A stretch of 64,000 nt of DNA. Source: Anaerolineaceae bacterium (GTDB taxonomy: Bacteria > Chloroflexota > Anaerolineae > Aggregatilineales > Phototrophicaceae). The position numbers and the translations under genes are program-made. Under the pieces are notes generated by a model that saw only the letters and a list, made by a program, of their open reading frames with translations, was not told where the DNA came from and searched no databases. Location: NCBI GenBank assembly GCA_020634115.1, contig JACKCH010000012.1, forward strand, positions 558,001-622,000, in the 5' to 3' direction. Of the stretch, positions 26,211-33,754 are shown piece after piece. Each line of letters starts with the position of its first letter. Positions within the stretch are counted from its first letter, which is position 1.

Positions 26211-27239
26211 TTAATTCAACCCCTGGCTGTAGGCAATCAGAGCATCCAGCTTCGCTAACGCCTTGCCGCTATCTATCGTCTCAGTAGCCATTTCGATACC
26301 TGAGCGCAGATCAGTCACCAGCCCACCAGCCAGCAGCGCCGCCGCGCCGTTCAGCAGGACAACATCACGCTTGGCATCCTGAATCTCTCCACTCAGAATA
26401 CCGCGCAGGATAGCCGCATTGGCGGGCGCATCGTCACCCAGGAGTTCGTGAATGTTCGCACCCTTGAACCCATAGTCCAGCGGGTCAAGTTCGTAAGTAC
26501 GCACCGCGCCATTCTGATAATGGCTGATTGTGTTCACGCCGGTGGTCGTCAACTCGTCCAGCCCGCCGTACCCACTGACGACCAGCGCCGATTTCGCACC
26601 TAATGCGCCCAGCACATGCGCCAGCATATCGGTCAGGTCAGTAGCAAACACGCCCATGAGTTGACGTTTCGCCCCCGCCGGGTTGGTCAACGGCCCCAGG
26701 ATGTTAAAAATCGTCCGTACCTTCATCTCACGACGCACTCCGATGGCGTATTTCATGGCCGGGTGCAGTTTGGCGGCGAACAAAAAGCCGATACCCACTT
26801 CATCCACACATTGCCCGACCTGTTCCGGCGTCAAATCCAGATTGACGCCCAATTCCCCCAGGACATCGGCGCTACCACACTTACTGCTGGCCGCCCGGTT
26901 GCCGTGTTTCGCCACCGGGATACCCGCCCCCGCCGCGACAAAAGCGACGGTTGTGCTAATATTGAATGTCCCGGACTTATCCCCGCCGGTACCACAGGTA
27001 TCCAGCAATTCACCACCGGCCTTCTGTGTGGGGACGCGGTGCGCGTTGGCCCGCATCGCCCGCGCACTGCCGATAATTTCGTCCTGAGTCTCGCCCTTCA
27101 TCCGCAGCGCCATCAGATAGGCGGCGATCTGCGCCGGGGTCGTCTCGCCCGTCATAATCTGGTTCATCACCGCTTCGGCTTCTTCAGCCTGCAAATGCCC
27201 GAAACGACTGAGTACATCTATCGCTCGTTGAATATCCAT
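26211..27239 (-). CDS. trpD: Anthranilate phosphoribosyltransferase
   Basis: Transfers phosphoribosyl from PRPP to anthranilate. The PRPP-binding CGTGGDKSGTFNISTTVAFVAAGAG and KHGNRAASSKCGSADVLEALG-type segment (here ADVLGELGVN) and the Mg-binding SGYGGLDELT are present. 342 residues, not fused to TrpG. 12 bases after trpG. Confidence 0.97.
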   Translation of the reverse strand: MDIQRAIDVLSRFGHLQAEEAEAVMNQIMTGETTPAQIAAYLMALRMKGETQDEIIGSARAMRANAHRVPTQKAGGELLDTCGTGGDKSGTFNISTTVAFVAAGAGIPVAKHGNRAASSKCGSADVLGELGVNLDLTPEQVGQCVDEVGIGFLFAAKLHPAMKYAIGVRREMKVRTIFNILGPLTNPAGAKRQLMGVFATDLTDMLAHVLGALGAKSALVVSGYGGLDELTTTGVNTISHYQNGAVRTYELDPLDYGFKGANIHELLGDDAPANAAILRGILSGEIQDAKRDVVLLNGAAALLAGGLVTDLRSGIEMATETIDSGKALAKLDALIAYSQGLN

Positions 27240-27251
27240 CTATGCCTTCCC

Positions 27252-27836
27252 TTAACCGGCTGCTACCGGCATTTTCATCGCTAAGAAGTTTTCCAGAATG
27301 CGAAGCCCGAACTTCGTCAGAATGCTTTCCGGGTGGAACTGCACACCCACCACCGGATATTCCTTGTGACGCAGCCCCATGATCTCGCCCTGATCGGTGA
27401 AAGCCGTGATCGACAGGCAGTCCGGGAGCGAATCTTCTTCCACAATCAGACTGTGATAGCGCGTCGCCTCAAAGGGGCTGGGTACGCCCTTGAAAAACGG
27501 ATCATCCTTGTGGTAGACCATGCTGGTCTTACCGTGCATCAGCCGCCCGGCACGAGTAACGACGCCGCCATAAGCCTGCCCGATGCACTGATGCCCCAGA
27601 CATACCCCGAAAATCGGTGTCGTCGGGCCGAACTCACGGATCACATCTAGCGACACACCGCCATCATCCGGCGTCCCCGGCCCCGGTGAAATCACAATAT
27701 GGGTCGGACGCATATCCCGAATCGCATTCAGGGTGATTTGGTCATTACGCACCACCTGAATATCCGCGCCTAACTCGCCCATCTCCTGAACAAGGTTGTA
27801 GGTAAAACTATCGTAGTTATCCACTACCAAAATCAT
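27252..27836 (-). CDS. trpG: Anthranilate synthase glutamine amidotransferase subunit
   Basis: Supplies ammonia to TrpE. Class I amidotransferase with the oxyanion SPGPGTPDD, nucleophile Cys in GVCLGHQCIGQAYGG and the His/Glu pair in VQFHPESIL. It could also serve aminodeoxychorismate synthase (PabA), but no pabB is near. 194 residues. ATGA overlap with the upstream histidine-phosphatase-like gene. Confidence 0.95.
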   Translation of the reverse strand: MILVVDNYDSFTYNLVQEMGELGADIQVVRNDQITLNAIRDMRPTHIVISPGPGTPDDGGVSLDVIREFGPTTPIFGVCLGHQCIGQAYGGVVTRAGRLMHGKTSMVYHKDDPFFKGVPSPFEATRYHSLIVEEDSLPDCLSITAFTDQGEIMGLRHKEYPVVGVQFHPESILTKFGLRILENFLAMKMPVAAG

Positions 27837-28480
27837 TGTTCTTCTCCTATTTCCGGTGAAATCTTCGTTTCCAGTCCTTCGAGGTGCATCAGGTCATTGG
27901 ATGTCACCAGTTTCCAGCGGTCATCCTCACGCACAATCGTGGTGACGGAGGTATTGCTTACTGATAAGGTGTCAGCATGAGCGCCGGGAATCAGTTCGTT
28001 CAACAGTGTATGAATTGTCGTCGTGTGGGAAATCACGCCCACCGTCTCCCCTTTATCCTGGGCAAGAATATCATTAAAGGCCGCTACCACCCGCTGCCGG
28101 ACATCATCACGCGATTCCCCGTCAGGAACGCGAAAATCCTCCCGATCCTCTACCAGATGCTCGTATTCATCGGGATACCAGGCCTGGATCTCGTCCCGCG
28201 TGAGGCCTTGCCAGATCCCCACATTGCGTTCCCGCAGGCGTGGCTCCAGAGTGGGCGCATAATGGAGGCGTGGCTCCAGAATAGCCGCTGTCTCGGCGGC
28301 GCGACGGAGGTCACTGGTGTAGAGCGCCCGCAAGCCAATATGACGAACGTAATTGGCTAAACGCTTGGCCTGAAGGCGGCCATGCTCATTCAAGGGAATC
28401 GCGACCCATCCCTGAAAACGGCCTAATTTATTCCAATCGGTTTCTCCGGGGCGCATTAAAACCACTCGCTTAACAGCCAT
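27833..28480 (-). CDS. Histidine-phosphatase-like protein with catalytic His replaced by Pro
   Basis: 215 residues from ATG 28480 (the open frame to 28591 lies inside trpE). The fold is clear: LMRPGETDWNKLGRFQGW, TSDLRRAAETAAIL, LRERNVGIWQGL and VGVISHTTTIHTLL. The universal RHGET motif reads RPGET here; the codon is CCC (Pro) where the phospho-accepting His should be, and SHG reads SHT. The Arg, Glu and second His are kept. It is therefore expected to be inactive as a phosphohistidine enzyme or to use different chemistry, perhaps ligand binding. It sits between trpE and trpG, overlapping trpG by 4 bases. Confidence 0.85.
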   Translation of the reverse strand: MAVKRVVLMRPGETDWNKLGRFQGWVAIPLNEHGRLQAKRLANYVRHIGLRALYTSDLRRAAETAAILEPRLHYAPTLEPRLRERNVGIWQGLTRDEIQAWYPDEYEHLVEDREDFRVPDGESRDDVRQRVVAAFNDILAQDKGETVGVISHTTTIHTLLNELIPGAHADTLSVSNTSVTTIVREDDRWKLVTSNDLMHLEGLETKISPEIGEEQ

Positions 28481-28496
28481 GCCTCGATCTCCTGAT

Positions 28497-30008
28497 CTAA
28501 AAGCCCTGCTCGGCGTACTGAACCGCGACCGCCACCCCGCGTGCCTTATTGATCGTTTCTTCATACTCGCGGGTAGGGTCACTATCCGCAACTATACCCG
28601 CCCCGACCTGAATATGCACGGTATCGCCCTGCATCAACAACGCCCGGATAGTAATACAGGTGTCCATGGAGCCATCAAAGCTGAAGTAGCCCACCGCCCC
28701 GCCATAGGTCGCCCGGCGTGTCCCCTCCAACTCTTCAATGATCTCCATCGCCCGGACTTTGGGCGCACCACTGAGAGTCCCCGCCGGGAAGGTCGCCCGC
28801 AGGAGGTCGAAGGCGTCCATCCCTTTACGCAACTTCCCTTCGACCTGGCTGACGATGTGCATGACATGGGAATAGCGTTCCACATACATCATGTTCGGGA
28901 CTCGCACCGTGCCGTAATCACAGACGCGCCCCAGGTCGTTACGTCCCAGGTCAACCAGCATGACGTGTTCGGCGCGTTCTTTGGGGTCGGCCAGCAGTTC
29001 TTCGACCAGATGGTTATCCTCCGTTTCATCCTTCCCGCGCGGCCTCGTCCCGGCAATCGGGCGCACCGTCGCCACGCCGTCTTCCAGGCGCACCATCATC
29101 TCCGGCGAGGCTCCGATCAAACTGAATTCCGCACCAAAATTGAGAAAGAACATATATGGAGAGGGATTCATCACGCGCAAGGCACGGTAAATCGCCAATG
29201 GTGGGGCGGACGTTTTACGGGTGAACCGTTGAGATAGCACAATCTGGAAGGCGTCCCCAGCGGCGATATACTCTTTGCCCGCCCGCACGATGTCCTCATA
29301 CCGTTCCTGAGTCATGTTCGAGCGGAGTTCATCGTTGAGGGGTTCGCCAGCCGCCGGAATCTCCGGGAGGGGAGCGCGGAGAGCATCCACGATCTCTTCA
29401 ATACGCCTGACCGCCTCCTCGTAGGCCGCGTCGGGGTCGCCGGTATTGTGGGCGTTCGCCAGCACGATGAGTTGATGTTTGGCGTGGTCGAAGATCACCA
29501 GGGTGTCCGGCAGGAGGAAGGCGGCGTCCGGTACGTCGAGGTCAGAGGTGGCGGTTTCCGGCAGGCGTTCAAAGTAACGCACGACATCATAGCCGATATA
29601 GCCCACCGCCCCACCGACAAAGCGGGGCAGGCCTTCAATCTGGACGGGTTTCACGCGGGCGAATTCCTGTTTGACGGCGTGCAGGGGGTCTTGCCCGGCG
29701 GCTAAGGGGCGGGAGGTGGTTTCACCATGCAGGGTGCGGGTGACACTGTTATTCTTGACGGTAATCACGCCTTTGGGGTTCACGCCCAGGAAAGAGTAAC
29801 GCCCGACCTGCTCACCGCCTTCGACGCTTTCGAGCAGGAAGGAGGGGGTATCGGCCTGGGCGAGTTTCAGGTAGACCGAAACCGGGGTTTCCAGATCGGC
29901 CAGGAGGGTACGGTAAACCGGAACCAGATCGCCCTTCTCGAAGAGACGCAGGACGGTTTCACGGGCGGGTTGAACGTGTTCGCGGGTTTGGGTTATGGAG
30001 AAAACCAT
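28497..30008 (-). CDS. trpE: Anthranilate synthase component I
   Basis: Converts chorismate to anthranilate with TrpG. The feedback-tryptophan site LLESVEGG near residue 50 is conserved, so Trp inhibition is likely. The catalytic half has FQIVLSQRF, PSPYMFFLNFG, GASPEMMVRLEDG, RPIAGTRPRGKDETED, LVDLGRNDLGRVC, SGAPKVRAMEIIEELE and YGGAVGYFSFDGSMDTCITIR. The start is ATG 30008 with GAGGTG upstream, giving 503 residues; the longer frame to 30098 enters the leader. First gene of the trp operon, under T-box control. Confidence 0.97.
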   Translation of the reverse strand: MVFSITQTREHVQPARETVLRLFEKGDLVPVYRTLLADLETPVSVYLKLAQADTPSFLLESVEGGEQVGRYSFLGVNPKGVITVKNNSVTRTLHGETTSRPLAAGQDPLHAVKQEFARVKPVQIEGLPRFVGGAVGYIGYDVVRYFERLPETATSDLDVPDAAFLLPDTLVIFDHAKHQLIVLANAHNTGDPDAAYEEAVRRIEEIVDALRAPLPEIPAAGEPLNDELRSNMTQERYEDIVRAGKEYIAAGDAFQIVLSQRFTRKTSAPPLAIYRALRVMNPSPYMFFLNFGAEFSLIGASPEMMVRLEDGVATVRPIAGTRPRGKDETEDNHLVEELLADPKERAEHVMLVDLGRNDLGRVCDYGTVRVPNMMYVERYSHVMHIVSQVEGKLRKGMDAFDLLRATFPAGTLSGAPKVRAMEIIEELEGTRRATYGGAVGYFSFDGSMDTCITIRALLMQGDTVHIQVGAGIVADSDPTREYEETINKARGVAVAVQYAEQGF

Positions 30009-30061
30009 TAAAGCACCTCGATTATCCAAGAACCTATCCGTAAAATCCCTCTTGTACTTTA

Positions 30062-30126
30062 CCTCACCCCTTCCGAACCTTCGGTTCTCCCTCCCCACTC
30101 CGTCAACGGAGAGGGGAAAACGAGCG
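30062..30126. repeat. Interspersed repeat copy 1 (CCTCACCCC...GAGCG) between T-box and trpE
   Basis: About 65 bases starting CCTCACCCCTTCCGAACC, then a short GAACC/GGTTC palindrome and an imperfect CTCCGT/ACGGAG hairpin ending in GGGGAAAACGAGCG. Nearly identical to the copy at 30522-30588 and related to 58167-58248. Confidence 0.75.
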
Positions 30127-30182
30127 TGGTAAGTAGAGATAGGATTGATAAAGCGAATTTACGAACAGATACTCAATACAAA

Positions 30183-30460
30183 AGCCCTCTCATCGCATCA
30201 AGGACGAGAGGGCTTCCCGTGGTGCCACCTTGTTTCGCCTCCGTACCCGAAAAGGACGGATGACGCACTCTGAGGTACAGGCCGTTTGGCCGATACCCTG
30301 CGCTGTGATAACGGAGCGCCGCCGACAAAGGCTACTCGTGAATTCGCCTCTGCAACTCCCTGGCCCATTCGATACCGGCGTGTGTACCGCCTTCACAGCC
30401 CCTGGCGGCTCTCTGGACACCGTTTCAGTATGTACTCTTCCAGATCAACGTTTTTGTTGG
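30183..30460 (-). promoter_or_regulatory. T-box leader with Trp (UGG) specifier controlling the trp operon
   Basis: Minus-strand leader upstream of trpE. In order: an AAGAGTAC 5' element (about 30438-30445), AGAGAG bulge, a distal loop with GGCTGTGAA, then GAA-TGG-G with TGG at 30365-30367 as the specifier codon, a second and third helix, the T-box motif AAGGTGGCACCACGGG (30216-30231) and a terminator (arms 30206-30214 and 30183-30191, then UUUUGU). The antiterminator bulge reads UGGC, which pairs with a G discriminator plus CCA; bacterial tRNA-Trp has G73, in agreement with the UGG specifier. Uncharged tRNA-Trp should therefore allow read-through into trpE. Confidence 0.88.
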
Positions 30461-30479
30461 ATATTCGGATTATGCCCAC

Positions 30480-30508
30480 ATAGTAACGACGATTCGGATG
30501 GCTGTCAA
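30480..30508 (-). promoter_or_regulatory. Promoter of the trp operon
   Basis: Perfect TTGACA (30503-30508), 17-base spacer, TACTAT (30480-30485; 4 of 6). Transcription would start near 30473, just before the T-box leader. Confidence 0.75.
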
Positions 30509-30521
30509 GCATTTGGTGAAA

Positions 30522-30588
30522 CCTCACCCCTTCCGAACCTGCGGTTCTCCCTCCCCTCTCCATTGCAATGGAGAGGGGAAAACGAGCG
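30522..30588. repeat. Interspersed repeat copy 2, upstream of the trp promoter
   Basis: Same element as 30062-30126 with a better hairpin (CCCTCTCCATTG/CAATGGAGAGGG). It ends 13 bases from the trp -35 box, so the T-box leader is flanked by two copies in the same orientation. Confidence 0.75.
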
Positions 30589-31173
30589 CAATGAGTAGAA
30601 ATTAAGTTAATTCCACAACAAGCGTTAGAGCGTAGCGTTTTCATGGTCTGTGCCATGTGTGCCGGAGGTTTTACTACAAAACGGGGTGGATTTGCGGCAA
30701 TTTGCCTCAAGAAATGCGGTTTGGGTCGAGACATTACGGGAAGAAACGGGGTGTTTTTGCCGCATTCCGATTTTTTGCTTCCATTGCTGTAATTGCTGCA
30801 AGGTGGGTTATCAGTCGTGATTTTCGAGTGGTCAGTACAAGCAGTGGATGGCGGTTTTTGGTCATCGGTAGGCAATCGTCAGTGGGCAGCATGGTTGTCA
30901 GTTCCACCATAGCACAAAATGGGATGTCAGTGGGGAATTTTTGTTCAAACATTTGTTCAAACATTTGTTCCGGTTTGAGCGGCGGAGGCTGGAAGCCATC
31001 CGGCTAACGTTTTTGGTAAGCCACCTGAAAGTGGCTGGTGGGGAGGAGACATGCGCCAACTGGAAATCCCCAATCGAACGGAGAGCAGTCAACCCACCAA
31101 CCAGATAATGAACAATGGAATGCACTGGTGACCACTCGCACCCTAGCAGTTATTTGACAAGTCATCAACTCAC
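30589..31173. other. Gene-free stretch between the trp leader and the SIR2 gene
   Basis: No frame here has recognisable protein features. It holds a 12-base tandem unit TTGTTCAAACAT repeated 2.5 times (30941-30970), a small perfect hairpin AGCCACC/GTGGCT (31019-31036) and loosely repeated CAGTGG/GTCAGT words. It is AT-richer than the flanking operon. It may be decayed sequence at the edge of a transferred segment. Confidence 0.5.
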
Positions 31174-32211
31174 TTATGTTAAAAATTCGTCTATCAACAT
31201 GGTTGCAAACTCAGATGCTCCGGCGGAAATGTGGCGAACCCGATCAGTATCCCAGTCTCCAGTATCGGGATTCACCAACCAAGCATTCTGGTGATTTTCA
31301 ACAACTTCACGCAAATAGGCATCACTACCACTTCCACTAAAACCACAGGCAACAATCATATCGCTGCGTTGTAGTCGCCCGCGCAAACGCTTCCACACTA
31401 GAGCATCGGCAGTATCAATGCCTTGTCCCCAGAAAATAATCTCTGGTTGAAGGGTTTCATCAGGGTGTTGTGGGCATGGATCGCCAACAGTTCGCTTTTC
31501 GGTGTGATGCCAACGGGAAAACCCACCACATTTTGGGCAGGCCAAGAAGAATGGGCTACCATGAATCTTCCACAGCGAACGTGTCCAGTTCTGGATATTC
31601 TTCAAGTCGGAGCGTTGCGTCACAATATCCCATCGAGATTCCCAAAAGTAATTTTCCTCATCTATTGAGTTGAGAAAATATAGACGTTCAGGATCGATGA
31701 TAGTTGAGCGCCCATCTGTAAAAATATGAGTTACTGGATCAAAGACATCAGGATAGATACCCTCAGAGATTTCTGGGGGATGATAAATCGCATCTACCTG
31801 GTACTCTAGCAGAAAATCCCAATTGGTCGTGACGAGGTGCCTAAAAACACGGTTGAACCAGGCGATAATGAACGCCGCGTGGGTATCGGACGGGCTGCCC
31901 ATCATGTTCTTCATCTCAGAGAGCCAATCCACAAAGGTCTGCTGTAACTCTATACTGCCGATCAACGCAGTGAGTAGGGCGACCACGAAATGGTATTCAT
32001 GTTTCCAGCGATCAGCACTAGCGGCGTTGGCTACCTGCTGCCAAGCAATATCCAAACCATATTTTTTCAACAGATGAGGATGTTTCTCACCATATAACAT
32101 AGGAATCTGATACCCCAACGGGATACCCATATCGTATGAGATACCTGCGCCCACGACTAAGGCAGCGTTTTGGGATTGATTCAGCGCTTGTGCGAGGTCG
32201 GATAGCTTCAT
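31174..32211 (-). CDS. SIR2-family (sirtuin-fold) NAD-binding protein
   Basis: 345 residues from ATG 32211 (TTG 32220 is an alternative). NAD-binding GAGIS...GIP (residues 21-31), TTNWDFLLE (128-136), the catalytic-type KIHGS (215-219), a zinc site CPKC...CPQH (225-228 and 246-249; three Cys and a His instead of four Cys) and QPEIIFWGQG (255-264). It keeps the catalytic His and so could be an NAD-consuming deacylase or NADase. The roughly 75-residue insertion after the first motif is unlike housekeeping sirtuins. It stands alone, is AT-richer than its neighbours and borders a gene-free stretch, which fits a defence or mobile-derived gene, by inference only. Confidence 0.85.
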   Translation of the reverse strand: MKLSDLAQALNQSQNAALVVGAGISYDMGIPLGYQIPMLYGEKHPHLLKKYGLDIAWQQVANAASADRWKHEYHFVVALLTALIGSIELQQTFVDWLSEMKNMMGSPSDTHAAFIIAWFNRVFRHLVTTNWDFLLEYQVDAIYHPPEISEGIYPDVFDPVTHIFTDGRSTIIDPERLYFLNSIDEENYFWESRWDIVTQRSDLKNIQNWTRSLWKIHGSPFFLACPKCGGFSRWHHTEKRTVGDPCPQHPDETLQPEIIFWGQGIDTADALVWKRLRGRLQRSDMIVACGFSGSGSDAYLREVVENHQNAWLVNPDTGDWDTDRVRHISAGASEFATMLIDEFLT

Positions 32212-32313
32212 TTTACTCAACTCTCTTACATAACATGGCTAAGATGTGGACATGATTTTTCTCTTCCCACATCCCCCTATCGTCCTGATGAGCAGTCCAA
32301 TCTATCCACTTAC

Positions 32314-32946
32314 TTACAGCGTCGCCGTACTGAACACCACATGGAACGGCACGCAGTAGATCACCACTGCCTGGTATTCATTCAGGTCTATCCCGGCAGG
32401 GATGTCGTAATTCTGGCTGCCGACGTTGCCCTTCAGTTTCCCCAGGTCAATGTAATCCGTACCCACCGCTGCGGCATCACGCGGGTCGGGGTTTTTCGTC
32501 AGGATAACGTGTAAGTCCGGGCCGTTGGTCACGCGGAAATCCTCAAAACGCAGCACGCGACTGTCATCTGGCAGTTGATAGACGGTGGCCGTGCCTTCCG
32601 CACCGTGAATCACGTCAATGGTGATAAACGAACCGCTGGCGACGACTACCGGATCGGTCATCTCCGGCATGGCCTGTTCGTCTGCCGATACGGTGTTATC
32701 CGGGCTGAGGGCAGCGGTGACGAGTTGCAGCGCCATATTGGGATCGGTCTGCCTCATCTCCAGGAAAGCGGCCTGTTCAGCGGCGGGCATCTGAGTGAAG
32801 TCATCCTGAAGATCAGGGGCCAGACCGGGGAAAGCCTCATCCACTACATCATTTACCAACAGGGGACGCCACAGCGGGAACGTGAAGATCGCCACGACGA
32901 CGAATGCACCCAGCAGAATAATCAGCAATCGCAAACGGATGTTCAT
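32314..32946 (-). CDS. Membrane-anchored DM13-domain protein
   Basis: 210 residues. An N-terminal hydrophobic helix (about residues 5-25) anchors it outside the membrane. The C-terminal half is a DM13 domain: FEDFRVTNGPDLHVILTKN, YIDLGKLKGNVGSQNYDIP and NEYQAVVIYCVPFHVVF, including the conserved Cys of IYC. DM13 domains are thought to act in redox or electron transfer at the cell surface. The start ATG 32946 lies directly before the membrane helix; the upstream frame to 33003 is poor. Divergent from tpx. Confidence 0.82.
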   Translation of the reverse strand: MNIRLRLLIILLGAFVVVAIFTFPLWRPLLVNDVVDEAFPGLAPDLQDDFTQMPAAEQAAFLEMRQTDPNMALQLVTAALSPDNTVSADEQAMPEMTDPVVVASGSFITIDVIHGAEGTATVYQLPDDSRVLRFEDFRVTNGPDLHVILTKNPDPRDAAAVGTDYIDLGKLKGNVGSQNYDIPAGIDLNEYQAVVIYCVPFHVVFSTATL

Positions 32947-33071
32947 AGGGTTCGGTATCCACTCTCTCACACATCGGTCAACACGACGGCAAAATCCGGC
33001 CACTACATGACAATACGATGATAGTTCCGTAAGAAGATCGTATACCTGATGGAACTGGCCTCATCGTCCGC

Positions 33072-33099
33072 TAGACAGCCGCCGTGCGCTTGCTATAAT
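33072..33099 (+). promoter_or_regulatory. Promoter of tpx
   Basis: TAGACA (33072-33077), 16-base spacer, perfect TATAAT (33094-33099), about 60 bases before the tpx ATG. Confidence 0.6.
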
Positions 33100-33160
33100 T
33101 TCGGTGTAAGTATAGTGCATAATCCATTTCGTTTCACCATGAGAGAGGGAGAAATTACAC

Positions 33161-33673
33161 ATGGGAAACCGTCCCGGAATGCAAGTTGGCGGCAAAGAAT
33201 ACGATGTGCAGGGGGATATGCTGGAAGTCGGCGCACCGGCTCCGGATTTCAAGCTGACAGCCAATGATTTTTCAACCCGCACCCTGGCCGATTACGAAGG
33301 CAAGGTCAAAATCCTGAGCGTGATTCCGTCTATTGATACGGGCGTGTGTTCAGCACAGACCCGGCGCTTTAACGAAGAAGCAGCGGCATTTGGCGATAAA
33401 GTGGCAATCCTGACCGTCAGCGCCGACTTGCCGTATGCGCTGCGCCGTTACTGCGGCAACGAGGGCATCACCGGCACAGAGACGCTTTCGACTTACCTGG
33501 ATATGGCGTTTGCCGACGATTACGGAGTCCACACGCCTCGTTTCCGGGTATGCCAGCGATCCGTTTTTGTCCTCGATCAAGACAACGTGCTGCGCTATGC
33601 CGAATACGTCCCGGTCATGGGGCAGGAAGTGAACTTCGTGGCGGCCCTGGCAGCGGCACAGCAGCTCGTCTAG
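33161..33673 (+). CDS. tpx: Thiol peroxidase, atypical 2-Cys (Tpx)
   Basis: Reduces hydrogen peroxide and alkyl hydroperoxides with thioredoxin. APAPDFKLT (family VGxxAPDF), SVIPSIDTGVCSAQTRRFNEEA with the peroxidatic Cys, and the resolving Cys in LRRYCGNEGI are all present, spaced as in Tpx. 170 residues. A purine-rich GAGAGAGGGAGAAA lies before the ATG. Own promoter and a terminator at 33701 make it monocistronic. Confidence 0.96.
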   Translation: MGNRPGMQVGGKEYDVQGDMLEVGAPAPDFKLTANDFSTRTLADYEGKVKILSVIPSIDTGVCSAQTRRFNEEAAAFGDKVAILTVSADLPYALRRYCGNEGITGTETLSTYLDMAFADDYGVHTPRFRVCQRSVFVLDQDNVLRYAEYVPVMGQEVNFVAALAAAQQLV

Positions 33674-33700
33674 GGGCTATCGTATAGATAAGGTTTTCAG

Positions 33701-33726
33701 GGGTGCAGATTGCTGCGCCCTTTTTT
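33701..33726 (+). terminator. Intrinsic terminator after tpx
   Basis: GGGTGCAG/CTGCGCCC stem (one G-U pair), 4-base loop, then TTTTTT, 28 bases after the tpx stop. Confidence 0.85.
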
Positions 33727-33754
33727 GTCGGTTATTGCAGTGAGGAACAGAACA

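Noticed and set aside
30393..30875. 160-codon leftward frame over the trp leader
   Set aside because: It runs through the promoter and T-box; composition is unlike a real protein.
30941..30970. Start of a CRISPR array or replication iterons
   Set aside because: Only 2.5 copies of a 12-base unit, no spacers, no dnaA or rep gene nearby.
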